Shown here: positions 17,951 through 26,144 of the stretch, piece after piece
Layout: each line of letters starts with the position of its first letter
Position numbering within the stretch: the first letter of the stretch is position 1
DNA from: Spirochaetia bacterium
GTDB taxonomy: Bacteria > Spirochaetota > UBA4802 > UBA5550
Direction of reading: 5' to 3'
NCBI GenBank assembly: GCA_009885955.1
Contig: VFJS01000009.1
Location: 42,384 to 106,383 of the forward strand
Length of the DNA stretch: 64,000 bases
The notes under the pieces: generated by a model
Told to the model about the DNA's origin: nothing
Databases searched by the model: none
What the model saw: the letters and a program-made list of their open reading frames with translations, nothing else
Program-made: the position numbers and the translations under genes

Positions 17951-19483
17951 TTAAACCGTATTCCCGGCTGATTCCCCCGGCACTCCGCCGCTATCAGGAA
18001 GATATATAACAAACTCTGTCCCTTTCCCCGGTTCGCTATCGACATTTATCATACCGTTGTGCTCATCAATAATTCCCCAGGCAACGGAAAGTCCCAGGCC
18101 TGTCCCCTTGGTACCCTTTGTGCTGAAAAACGGTTCGAATATATTTCCCAGGTGCTCCTTTTCTATGCCGCAGCCATTATCCCGCACGGAGATGGAAATA
18201 AAATTTTTTTCGTTTTTAACCGCCGTCCCTGTTGTGATTGATATTTTTCCCTCGGGCTTCCCGGCAGTTGCATGAAGCGCGTTAATAAGAAGATTCATGA
18301 GGACCTGTTGAATCTGGTTCTTGTCTGCATCGATATCAGGGATATTGCTTTTCAGATTCTTCTCAACATTGACATTATGAAGTATCAGTTGATTGTCAAT
18401 TATGGACAGGGTATGTTCAATAACTGTATTTATATTAACCTTCACTTTTTTAGCCGGGACCTGCCGGGCAAAATCAAGGAGATTTTTGACTATCTCCCTG
18501 CACCTTTTCGTTTCTCTGACTATTACTTCAAGGCTTTCCCTGAGATCATTGCGGTCTATTTTCTCATCTTCAATCCTTTTCAGCTGAAAACTGCTGTATG
18601 TAAGCACCCCGGTAAGGGGATTATTGATCTCATGAGCCACGCCTGCAGCAAGCTGCCCCAGGGAGGCAAGCTTATCGTTTTGATATAACTGCTTCTGTGT
18701 TTCGGAAAGTTTCCGGGTCATGGTATTGAATGCATTAGCCAGATTGCTCATTTCATGTTTTTTATCCATTTCTACCTTATAATTAAAATTTCCTTCCGAT
18801 ACTGCACTTGTTGCTTTCAGAAGCTCCTTTACCGGCCTTCCGATAAGTCTATGGACGAAAAACCAGAGCACAAGGCAGTTCACCAGAATAGCTGACAGGC
18901 CCATAATCATCAACTTGATCTGGTTGAGCCAGATCTGATTGTCCACATCTTTTAAAGACATGGTTATATCAAGAACGCCAAGGACTTTTTTTTCCGGATC
19001 GTGAGCATGGCATGAACTGATTGAACAGCTGGATTCATTATAAATGGGATTAATGATACCCAGGTACCTTACCCCTTTTGTATCCTGAAATATCCTTGTA
19101 GTCTCGGATATTGCCAATTTTTCCAGGGGTTTGTCTGCGGTATGACATGCGTAGCACGCCTCTGCATTTTTATCGATCATATTGTTGATCTCTTTTTTAT
19201 CTGAAGAATATATTATTCCGCCATTTTTATTTATTATCCTGACTTTTTCAATACCGGACTGTTTTCCGATAAAATCAATAATATGGTGCAACTGTTCATT
19301 CTGGTTTTTAAGCATACTGAATTTAGTGCTGTTTTTAATCGTTTCACTTAACTGATGACCGCTTGTTTCGATGAGAGCGATCATCTCGTTGCGTGAGGAC
19401 TTAGTACTTATGAAGGAAAAAACACTTATACTCAGTATACTTACAAGACCAATCCCCAATATTAATTTATAACTTGTTAACAC
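17951..19483 (-). CDS. Sensor histidine kinase with periplasmic c-type haem motifs
   Basis: The 510-residue protein has TM1 (~5-27), a periplasmic domain (~28-188), TM2 (~190-211), HAMP (~212-265), HisKA with the phospho-His in GVAHEINNPLTG, and an HATPase_c domain (NLLINALHA, DNGCGIEKEH, FEPFFSTKGTKGTGLGLSV). The periplasmic part contains a CXXCH haem site (CYACH, 110-114) and a second CX4CH site (CSISSCH, 153-159), so one or two covalent haems are likely. Kinases of this layout are known in anaerobes that respire through multihaem cytochromes. It lies directly upstream of two regulators and divergent from a cytochrome operon, so sensing periplasmic redox state or a haem ligand is a reasonable inference. 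Confidence 0.92.
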   Translation of the reverse strand: MLTSYKLILGIGLVSILSISVFSFISTKSSRNEMIALIETSGHQLSETIKNSTKFSMLKNQNEQLHHIIDFIGKQSGIEKVRIINKNGGIIYSSDKKEINNMIDKNAEACYACHTADKPLEKLAISETTRIFQDTKGVRYLGIINPIYNESSCSISSCHAHDPEKKVLGVLDITMSLKDVDNQIWLNQIKLMIMGLSAILVNCLVLWFFVHRLIGRPVKELLKATSAVSEGNFNYKVEMDKKHEMSNLANAFNTMTRKLSETQKQLYQNDKLASLGQLAAGVAHEINNPLTGVLTYSSFQLKRIEDEKIDRNDLRESLEVIVRETKRCREIVKNLLDFARQVPAKKVKVNINTVIEHTLSIIDNQLILHNVNVEKNLKSNIPDIDADKNQIQQVLMNLLINALHATAGKPEGKISITTGTAVKNEKNFISISVRDNGCGIEKEHLGNIFEPFFSTKGTKGTGLGLSVAWGIIDEHNGMINVDSEPGKGTEFVIYLPDSGGVPGESAGNTV

Positions 19484-19608
19484 AATTCGCCTGTTCTCTA
19501 TGAAAACCTAATATTTCTCAAATAATCAATCGACTAAAAACTATGCTATTTATGCAATTTAATGCATTGTTTTATAGAATATTCAATTATAAAATCTAAT
19601 CTTTTCAG

Positions 19609-19728
19609 TTTATGTTACAATTGATTCTATGATATTTACCATATATTTACAAATATTTAATAAAATAATTAGAAATTGTAATTTTTTTTTTTTGAAGTCA
19701 TATTTTCAAATTGTAATTGTAACATAAA
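19609..19728. promoter_or_regulatory. Regulatory gap with a perfect 14-base distal inverted repeat
   Basis: Between the divergent sensor kinase (start 19483) and cytochrome gene (start 19765), TTTATGTTACAATT at 19609-19622 is repeated as its exact reverse complement at 19715-19728, 92 bases apart. The second copy is preceded by an overlapping AATTGT direct repeat. The intervening DNA is very AT-rich and includes a 12-base T run. The pair could be operator half-sites, two binding sites for one regulator looping the DNA, or the base of a long hairpin. It lies just before the ribosome site AGGAGG of the cytochrome gene. No matching -35/-10 pair was identified with confidence. Confidence 0.4.
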
Positions 19729-19764
19729 TAAATCAGAATTTTTAATTTTTGTTAGGAGGAACAT

Positions 19765-20241
19765 ATGAAGTGGAAAATCCCGCTAACAATGATAATTTTT
19801 TTTATTTTTAATTATCTGAATGTTGGATATGCACAGAATAAACATAACGCATTTCCAGAAATTATTACAATACCTTCAATTATCGGGGAGATCAATTTAC
19901 TTCACGGCAAGCATTTCAAGGAATACGGCGTGGAATGCAAATCATGCCATCATGAGATTTATGCGCCCAAGCTGAATATTCCTCATGGAGAATATTCCCG
20001 GCATATCTGGAAAGGATGCAACTATTGCCACACCGGTGATAAAAATCAAAAAGTGGATTACAAGTGCGGGAATTGTCATAAAATTCTTACTACAAACTTT
20101 GCCGAAGAGACTCAAAGTTCAAAGGTTGTAATTCATAAAAACTGTTCTCTGTGTCATGACATGGGAAAAGAGAAAAAGGCCGCTGCAAACTGTAAGTTTT
20201 GTCATTCAGGTCCCAAAAAGAAACTGATCCCGAATTATTAG
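19765..20241 (+). CDS. Periplasmic pentahaem c-type cytochrome
   Basis: The 158-residue protein has a signal peptide (residues ~1-23, cleavage after VGYAQ or nearby) and five CXXCH haem-binding motifs: CKSCH, CNYCH, CGNCH, CSLCH and CKFCH. Extra His residues (HGKHF, HHE, HGEYSRH) could serve as distal ligands, as in class III-type cytochromes. It carries AGGAGG at a good distance from its ATG. It opens the cytochrome, HybA-like, HybB-like operon, so it should exchange electrons with that membrane complex in the periplasm. Confidence 0.92.
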   Translation: MKWKIPLTMIIFFIFNYLNVGYAQNKHNAFPEIITIPSIIGEINLLHGKHFKEYGVECKSCHHEIYAPKLNIPHGEYSRHIWKGCNYCHTGDKNQKVDYKCGNCHKILTTNFAEETQSSKVVIHKNCSLCHDMGKEKKAAANCKFCHSGPKKKLIPNY

Positions 20242-20283
20242 TCACAATACATACAAAGATATTTTCATTTTTGGAGAAAAAAA

Positions 20284-21141
20284 ATGAATAGAAGAAAATT
20301 TTTTAAACTTGCCGGGATAAGCGCTGCCGGATTAACCGAAAAATTAATAACATCAGCTGATGCGGCCGGGATTCCATCCACCAAGCAGTTCATCGGAGTT
20401 TTAAACGATACTACGAAGTGCATCGGCTGCAGGAATTGTGAAAAGGCATGCAGCGAAGTGAACGGCATGCAAGTCCCTGACATAGAAAACGATAACGCTC
20501 TTGAAAAGGAGAGAGTGACAGATGAAAAACAGCTGTCAGTAGTTAACAAGTACAAAACGGACAAAGGGACGGTATATATTAAAAGGCAGTGCATGCACTG
20601 CTGGCAACCGGCCTGCGCTGCCGCATGCCTGACCAATGCACTGCACAAAACTGAGGAAGGGCCAATTATCTGGAGAAGTGATAAATGCATGGGATGCAGG
20701 TACTGCATGGTATCATGCCCCTTTGACATTCCGAAATTTGAATATCAATCATGGAATCCGAGAATTTTAAAATGTGATATGTGCTGGAAACGAATCCAGC
20801 AGGGGGCAATACCGGCCTGCGTGGAAGCCTGCCCATCGGAGGCATTGATGTTCGGCCTGAAAAAAGACCTTATGGAAATTGCACGAACCAGGATTTACAA
20901 GCATCCCAAGGATTATGTTTCCCATGTGTACGGAGAGTATGAGGTGGGCGGCGCCAGCTGGCTCTATCTTTCATCTGTTCCCTTTGAACAGCTCGGTTTC
21001 AGAACGGATTTGGGGAATACACCTTACCCGGAATATACAAAAGAATTCCTCTACGCGGTTCCGGCAATAATATTGATTCTTCCGCCGCTGTTATATGGCC
21101 TGCATCATATAACTGAACCTGAAGATTCTGAAAAAAAATAA
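20284..21141 (+). CDS. HybA/NrfC-like periplasmic ferredoxin subunit with Tat signal and C-terminal anchor
   Basis: The N-terminus carries a twin-arginine motif (NRRKFFKLAG) and a hydrophobic Ala/Gly segment, so export by Tat is likely. Four Cys clusters typical of four [4Fe-4S] centres follow: CIGCRNCEKAC (from Cys46), CMHCWQPACAAAC, CMGCRYCMVSCPF, and CDMCW with CVEACP. A single membrane segment near the C-terminus (YAVPAIILILPPLLYGL) matches HybA rather than soluble NrfC. In HybA-HybB pairs this protein passes electrons between the quinone-reactive membrane subunit and a periplasmic partner. No hydrogenase or molybdenum catalytic subunit is encoded next to it, so the partner is probably the adjacent cytochrome. 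Confidence 0.9.
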   Translation: MNRRKFFKLAGISAAGLTEKLITSADAAGIPSTKQFIGVLNDTTKCIGCRNCEKACSEVNGMQVPDIENDNALEKERVTDEKQLSVVNKYKTDKGTVYIKRQCMHCWQPACAAACLTNALHKTEEGPIIWRSDKCMGCRYCMVSCPFDIPKFEYQSWNPRILKCDMCWKRIQQGAIPACVEACPSEALMFGLKKDLMEIARTRIYKHPKDYVSHVYGEYEVGGASWLYLSSVPFEQLGFRTDLGNTPYPEYTKEFLYAVPAIILILPPLLYGLHHITEPEDSEKK

Positions 21142-21152
21142 CTGGGGGATTT

Positions 21153-22340
21153 ATGGAGATAACTGCAAAAAAAGGGATAAAATTTATCATCAGTGAACTG
21201 AAACCGAGGGGCGAACTATTCACTCCATTTAACATTATTACAATACCGATAATTGCTCTGGGCCTTATCATCGTGGCATACCGGTTTGTCAATGGCCTCG
21301 GGTCGGTGACAAACCAGTCGCAGATTTTTGCCTGGGGGCTTTGGAAAGGGTTCAATGTTGTCACCGGCGTGGCTTTTGCCGCCGGCGCCTACATCGTCAC
21401 CTTTATGGTGTATGTGCTGAGGATAAAAAAGTATCACTCCATCGTTAAGGCTACGGTCCTCAACGGATTTCTGTCCTATGTATTTTATGCCGGGGCACTT
21501 ATACTTGACCTCGGGCGCCCCTGGAACATTATCAATCCCATCATTGGAAATTCCTTCGGTTTCAATTCCGTGCTCTTCCTCGTTGCCTGGCATTTTATGC
21601 TCTACATTATCGCGCAGTTCGTTGAATTTTCACCCACCATTGCCGAGTGGCTTGAAAGGAAAAAAGCGAAAAAATTTCTCCAGTCCCTTACCCTGGGCGC
21701 CGTGGTCTTCGGGATTACCCTTTCGCTCCTGCACCAGTCGGGCCTGGGCGCTCTCTTCATGATGGCAAAATCAAAGATTCACCCCCTCTGGTATTCGGAA
21801 TTTCTCCCGATTCTCTTCCTGGCATCAAGCGTACCCGCAGGGTTGTCCATGGTCATACTTGAAGGAACCATAAGCCGCAGGGTATTCAAGGATTTATATC
21901 CGAAGCATTCATCAAAACACCTGTACGAAGAAATTGTTTTCGGCCTTGCCAAGGGCGCCGCACTCTCCCTTTTCATCTATTATTTTTTCAAGGCCATTAT
22001 ATTCATCCATGGCCGTCACTGGTCCCACATCACCGATATGTGGGGGGTGTGGTATTTTATCGAAGTATTCGGATTTGTCCTGCTCCCATGCATCATGTAT
22101 GCCAACGGATATAAAAACCGGAGCATTGGCCTTATCAGGCTCGCATCATTAATAACGATTGTTGGAATCATGCTCAACAGGTTAAATATATCGGTCATAT
22201 CTTTTTACTGGAATAATCCGAACCACTACTATCCTTCATGGCAGGAATATATCGTTGCTCTCATGGTCATATCGATACAGATCTGGGTGTTCAGATGGGT
22301 AGTGACAAGAATGCCGGTTTTCAAAGAAAGTCATCATTAA
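21153..22340 (+). CDS. HybB/NrfD-family integral membrane quinone oxidoreductase subunit
   Basis: This 395-residue polytopic protein has about ten membrane segments. The order of motifs fits the HybB branch of the NrfD/PsrC superfamily: GLWKGFNVVTGVAFAAGAY, LILDLGRPWNII, LLHQSGLGALFMMAKSKIHP with the conserved His/Gln region, LWYSEFLPILFLASSVPAG, and a late HYYPSWQEYIV. These proteins oxidise or reduce menaquinone and exchange electrons with a four-cluster ferredoxin subunit. The gene follows the HybA-like gene by 11 bases and precedes a 40-residue membrane protein by 22 bases, so the four form one operon. Confidence 0.9.
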   Translation: MEITAKKGIKFIISELKPRGELFTPFNIITIPIIALGLIIVAYRFVNGLGSVTNQSQIFAWGLWKGFNVVTGVAFAAGAYIVTFMVYVLRIKKYHSIVKATVLNGFLSYVFYAGALILDLGRPWNIINPIIGNSFGFNSVLFLVAWHFMLYIIAQFVEFSPTIAEWLERKKAKKFLQSLTLGAVVFGITLSLLHQSGLGALFMMAKSKIHPLWYSEFLPILFLASSVPAGLSMVILEGTISRRVFKDLYPKHSSKHLYEEIVFGLAKGAALSLFIYYFFKAIIFIHGRHWSHITDMWGVWYFIEVFGFVLLPCIMYANGYKNRSIGLIRLASLITIVGIMLNRLNISVISFYWNNPNHYYPSWQEYIVALMVISIQIWVFRWVVTRMPVFKESHH

Positions 22341-22362
22341 ATAAATAAGCGAGGAGGTGGCG

Positions 22363-22485
22363 ATGTTAGAATCATATGTGTTTGTGAATATATTTGAAAC
22401 CAAGGGCCTTGAATATATGCTCATATTGATTTTTCTCGTTGGTTTCATAATATTTTTACGGTATTTCGAGATTCATAAGCAGTAG
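22363..22485 (+). CDS. Small single-span membrane protein of the HybAB-cytochrome operon
   Basis: A 40-codon frame starts at ATG 22363, behind a strong ribosome site (GAGGAGGTG, five bases before the ATG) and 22 bases after the hybB-like stop. The peptide reads MLESYVFVNIFETKG, then one hydrophobic span (YMLILIFLVGFIIFLRYF), and ends EIHKQ. It ends 8 bases before the convergent methyltransferase gene. I recall similar tiny 'KG-EYLL...FL...F-R/W' membrane proteins beside HybB/NrfD-type genes in other anaerobes, but could not check. A structural role in the complex is inferred. Confidence 0.75.
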   Translation: MLESYVFVNIFETKGLEYMLILIFLVGFIIFLRYFEIHKQ

Positions 22486-22493
22486 GCACAGAT

Positions 22494-23657
22494 TCACACC
22501 TCGGGCATACCGTTCTCTTTCATCTGCACCTTCCAGGGCGGCTTGCCGAAATACTGGTAGTAGTTACATTTTATTTTGCCGTTGTAGAGTTTTCTTTTTC
22601 GATCAGCTTTTTTCCCAAAAAGTTTTTCGAAATCATCATTAGCCGTGAGGATAAAGAGTGACCAGTTGTCCAGTTTCAAAAAGACCCTCCCCATGTCACT
22701 ATAGAGAGTTCTTATCTCAGTAAGGCTGCTGAGCCGTTCTCCATAGGGCGGGTTTGATATGATGCATCCGAATTTATGCCTTGAACTGAATTCCTGAACA
22801 GGTTTCTTCTGGAAATCTATATCATTGTCAACGCCTGCAAGGCGCGCGTTTTCCCTTGCTTTTTCAAAAACATTCCTGTCAATATCCGATGCAGATATTT
22901 TGAAACTGGAGGGCAATATCATCCCGCCGGCCTCATTCCTGATTCTGTTCCAGATACCTTCCGGTATTGAAGGCCATGCCTCAGATGAGAAGGCCCTTTT
23001 GAGCCCGGGCGCTATTCTTCTCCCAATCATTGCAGCTTCAATTGGTATTGTTCCTGAACCGCACATCGGATCTGAGAAAATTCTTGAAGGATCCCACCTG
23101 CTCATTAATACCAGGCCTGCTGCCAGTGTCTCTTTTAACGGCGCTTCTCCCTGCTCCTGCCTGTATCCGCGCTTGTGAAGTCCAGGCCCTGTTGTGTCAA
23201 TTGTCAATTCAGCAGTGTCATTTAACATGGAAATCTCAATTTTATACACAGGGCCGTCTTCAAGAAACTTTTCCAGTTGGAATTTTCTTTTCATTGCCTC
23301 TACAACAGCTTTTTTGACTATTGACTGGCAGTCCGGGACGCTATGCAATTTTGATTTTACCGATTTTCCGGTAATATGCATTTTCCCATTTACGGGGATG
23401 ATGCTCTCCCATGGCACACTCAGGGTACCCTGATAGAGCTCCTCGAAATCAAAAGCGCTGAATTCTTTAATTCTGACCAGTACCCTGTCAGAGCACCTCA
23501 GCCAGATATTACACCGGGCTATATCCGCGCTATCACCTGTAAACAGCACTCTTCCATTCTCGACTTTTACCGTGTCAAAACCAAGACCCTTTAATTCTCC
23601 GGCGACGACGGACTCCAGGCCGAAAGCTGAAGTCGCTATTAAATCATAAAATTGCAT
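22494..23657 (-). CDS. THUMP-domain RNA guanine-N2 methyltransferase (RlmL/YpsC type)
   Basis: This 387-residue protein has the layout of the N-terminal half of RlmL and of YpsC. Residues 1-160 hold the ferredoxin-like and THUMP parts (YDLIATSAFGLESVVAGEL at the very start). Residues ~170-380 are a Rossmann SAM-dependent methyltransferase with FSDPMCGSGTIPIEAA (motif I), SASDIDRNVFEKARENA, and the catalytic SNPPYGERL (motif IV, NPPY). These enzymes methylate guanine N2 in 23S rRNA (G2445 in E. coli) using S-adenosylmethionine. The exact RNA target here is not proven. The start at 23657 agrees with the family. Confidence 0.88.
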   Translation of the reverse strand: MQFYDLIATSAFGLESVVAGELKGLGFDTVKVENGRVLFTGDSADIARCNIWLRCSDRVLVRIKEFSAFDFEELYQGTLSVPWESIIPVNGKMHITGKSVKSKLHSVPDCQSIVKKAVVEAMKRKFQLEKFLEDGPVYKIEISMLNDTAELTIDTTGPGLHKRGYRQEQGEAPLKETLAAGLVLMSRWDPSRIFSDPMCGSGTIPIEAAMIGRRIAPGLKRAFSSEAWPSIPEGIWNRIRNEAGGMILPSSFKISASDIDRNVFEKARENARLAGVDNDIDFQKKPVQEFSSRHKFGCIISNPPYGERLSSLTEIRTLYSDMGRVFLKLDNWSLFILTANDDFEKLFGKKADRKRKLYNGKIKCNYYQYFGKPPWKVQMKENGMPEV

Positions 23658-23774
23658 GATTAACTATTCCTGCGAAAGATAAAAAATGTTACATGGAAAT
23701 ATGTATCAATTGTAAATTGGAATAATGAGAACAGTTGGTTTAATTATTTTACCAGCAAACGCAGAATAATAACC

Positions 23775-23804
23775 GGACTTCCCCACTGTTCGTAAAAGAA
23801 GTCC
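23775..23804 (-). terminator. Possible terminator after the small helical protein gene
   Basis: A perfect 7-bp inverted repeat, GGACTTC / GAAGTCC, with a 16-base loop lies 23 bases downstream of the gene ending at 23827. On the minus strand it is followed by CGGTTATTATT, a weak T-rich stretch. Confidence 0.35.
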
Positions 23805-23826
23805 AGCTATAATCCTCCATGATCAG

Positions 23827-24153
23827 TTATTTCATAAAGCCTGAATCCTTAATATCATTCTCGAATTTTTTGCATTTTTCCTCAACTTCAGTTATCTTAT
23901 CCATGAGTTCCTTAATTTTACCATCGACATAGATATCCTTTTTTTCTCTGAAGAGATCGCGGGTTCTGTCGCCAAGATCAGCAAGGAGATCATGGATCTT
24001 CCTCTGTTCCATAAAAAGATCCTTTTTAAGCTGGGCAAATGAAATCCCCTCCTTGCTCTTCTCTATGGCTTTTCCTGCACCCTCTTTGAGCCCGTCAACT
24101 GTGAGGTCAATACCTTTTGTTATCACATCCTTTACTTCAGACCAGTAACCCAT
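23827..24153 (-). CDS. Small helical protein, unknown function
   Basis: The start is set at the ATG at 24153 because AAGGAGA lies six bases upstream; the frame continues upstream without such a site. The 108-residue protein is almost all helical and highly charged. It opens with MGYWSEVKDVITKGIDLTVD, has an amphipathic 11-residue-like pattern (DGLKEGAGKAIEKSKEG), and ends with a coiled-coil-like region (KIKELMDKITEVEEKCKKFE). No export signal is seen. Such proteins resemble apolipoprotein-like or YtxH-like stress proteins, but I cannot assign a family. It stands alone between convergent or spaced genes. Confidence 0.65.
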   Translation of the reverse strand: MGYWSEVKDVITKGIDLTVDGLKEGAGKAIEKSKEGISFAQLKKDLFMEQRKIHDLLADLGDRTRDLFREKKDIYVDGKIKELMDKITEVEEKCKKFENDIKDSGFMK

Positions 24154-24443
24154 ATATGTTCTCCTTGAATAGATTTTGAGTACCATAAAAGCACTCGCAT
24201 TGAAATGCATAAGAACAGATTTTCAGAGAAATGTTAATACAAAATTGTTTACATGCTGTTTTTATAAATTTAATTTTTTTCCACAATTTCAGTATATTAT
24301 CCTCATGCTTGATAATCTTACAGTCAATAATATTATTTGAACTCTGATGAAAAACTGAAAAGGCCTTCAGTATTCTGCATTATCATGCTATAAATATTAT
24401 GAAATAATATAAGCTCCAATTTTTATAAAAATAATATCCCAGT

Positions 24444-25643
24444 TCAACTGATATTCTCGATAAGGACTGCCGCCCCCATGCCACCGCCTACACAGAGTGT
24501 GGCTATACCGTATCGGGCCTTCCTCCTCTTTAATTCATACATAAGGGATATAACAAGCCTCGCTCCGGTACATCCTACCGGGTGGCCCAGCGCAATACCT
24601 GAACCGTTGACATTTACCCTTTTCCTGTCCAGCCCAAGCCCTTTTTCACAGGAAATGTATTGCGCTGCAAAGGCCTCGTTGACTTCTATGAGATCGATAA
24701 CGTCAAGGCTGAGGCCGGATTTTTCAAGAAGCTTTTTCACCGCAGGTACCGGTCCGTAACCCATGAGATGCGGCTCCACACCGGCAAGAGCATGGGCAAC
24801 GATCCTGGCCATGGGTTTTATCCCTGCCTTCTCTGCTGCGCCGGCAGATGAAAGTATGAGCGCCGCAGCACCGTCATTTATCCCCGAGGAATTACCCGCT
24901 GTCACTGTCCCGTCTTTTTTAAATACAGGTTTAAGTTTCCCCAGGGACTCCAGTGTAGTCTCCCTTCTCGGGTGTTCGTCCTTATCAAAAAGGATATTCT
25001 TTTTTTTGTTGTCTTTAATCTCAACCGGTATAATTTCATCATCAAATTTTCCTGAATCAATCGCTGCAATAGCTTTCATCTGGCTTTCAAATGCCACCTG
25101 GTCCTGCTCTTCCCTTGTGATGCCGTACTTCACGGCAAGGTTTTCAGCAGTCTGCCCCATGATATAAGGTTCGCCAAGGAGTCCGCTCCCTGAATGAAGC
25201 ATATCCCACATGGAGTCTGTCATCTCACCATGCTGCAGCCTGGCGCCCCACCGGGCTTTTTTCAGGACATAGGGCGCATTGCTCATCGACTCAACTCCGC
25301 CGGCCAGGACCATATCTGAATCCCCTGACTTTATCTGCTGTGAGGCAAAAATGAGCGCCTGCATGCCGGAAGCGCACTGCCTCTGGATGGTAACGGCAGG
25401 TACCTCAAAAGGAATACCGGCCTTTAATGCAGCCGTTCTCGCAGTGTTGGCCTCATCGCATACCTGGACGCAGTCCCCGAATATCACATCATCCAGCTCA
25501 TATGGGTCTATCCCTCCCCTTTTAACTGCTTCACCCATAACTAGCGCAGCAAGTTCGTAAGCCCTTTTATCTTTTAATGAACCTCCGAAAGTCCCGATTG
25601 GAGTCCGGCATCCTGAAAGAATAACTGTATCTGAGCTGTTCAT
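24444..25643 (-). CDS. Acetyl-CoA C-acetyltransferase (thiolase)
   Basis: The 399-residue protein matches thiolase II/I throughout. The acyl-enzyme cysteine is Cys90 in QRQCASGMQAL, the active-site motif NEAFAAQY follows, and GHPVGCTGARL and TLCVGGGMGAA carry the catalytic His and second Cys. The enzyme condenses two acetyl-CoA to acetoacetyl-CoA or cleaves 3-ketoacyl-CoA. No other beta-oxidation gene is directly adjacent, though an acyl-CoA ligase and an FMN reductase-type gene lie 4-7 kb to the right. Direction (biosynthetic or degradative) cannot be told from sequence. Confidence 0.95.
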   Translation of the reverse strand: MNSSDTVILSGCRTPIGTFGGSLKDKRAYELAALVMGEAVKRGGIDPYELDDVIFGDCVQVCDEANTARTAALKAGIPFEVPAVTIQRQCASGMQALIFASQQIKSGDSDMVLAGGVESMSNAPYVLKKARWGARLQHGEMTDSMWDMLHSGSGLLGEPYIMGQTAENLAVKYGITREEQDQVAFESQMKAIAAIDSGKFDDEIIPVEIKDNKKKNILFDKDEHPRRETTLESLGKLKPVFKKDGTVTAGNSSGINDGAAALILSSAGAAEKAGIKPMARIVAHALAGVEPHLMGYGPVPAVKKLLEKSGLSLDVIDLIEVNEAFAAQYISCEKGLGLDRKRVNVNGSGIALGHPVGCTGARLVISLMYELKRRKARYGIATLCVGGGMGAAVLIENIS

Positions 25644-25935
25644 AATTTTATCCCCATTCCAATAAACAAATTATTAATATTCTGATATTTATAAAAGTGA
25701 ATAAGCCATATTGTATAATGAATTACAAGCATTAATAATATGACAACTACATAAAAATAGTCAATAGTTATAGAATTGTCAATAATGATTAAGTATTGAC
25801 TGATAAAAAAATATTCAGGATACCTTCGATATTGTTTCAGGAAAATGCTTGACAGCATTATGCATTGGTAAAAAAATTATTTTATTGAGGATTTGCAGTC
25901 TGAATGATGCATTTCAGGTTGATAAATCAACGAAA

Positions 25936-26009
25936 CGGGGCGTGGCGCAGTCCGGTAGCGTACTTGCATGGGGTGCAAGTGGTCGCTGGTTCAAATCCAG
26001 TCGCCCCGA
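25936..26009 (+). tRNA. tRNA-Pro (anticodon GGG)
   Basis: This 74-base cloverleaf has a perfect 7-bp acceptor stem (CGGGGCG / CGCCCCG) with discriminator A, a D-arm (GCGCAGTCCGGTAGCG), an anticodon stem CTTGC/GCAAG with loop ATGGGGT, and a T-arm with TTCAAAT loop. Anticodon GGG reads CCC and CCU proline codons. The 3' CCA is not encoded and would be added after transcription. The neighbouring genes are on the minus strand, so it is transcribed on its own. Confidence 0.96.
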
Positions 26010-26024
26010 AATTTTCTGAAATTT

Positions 26025-26044
26025 AATCAATATTGTTATTGATT
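26025..26044 (+). terminator. Hairpin after tRNA-Pro
   Basis: A perfect 8-bp inverted repeat, AATCAATA / TATTGATT, with loop TTGT starts 16 bases after the tRNA. It may end the transcript, although the stem is AT-rich and there is no long T run. Confidence 0.35.
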
Positions 26045-26144
26045 ATCATAACATATCTAAATATATGTATAAAATTAACGATTCAACAGGAAGATAACCA
26101 TCCCCTTAAAGATAATGCCCGATAGTTAATCACTCGAAGTTGCA

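Noticed and set aside
18272..18688. 138-codon plus-strand frame
   Set aside because: Lies wholly opposite the conserved kinase domain of the haem sensor; it is a shadow.
25640..25858. 72-codon minus-strand frame overlapping the thiolase start
   Set aside because: No ribosome site, skewed Ile/Tyr/Phe content from AT-rich DNA, and no recognisable domain.
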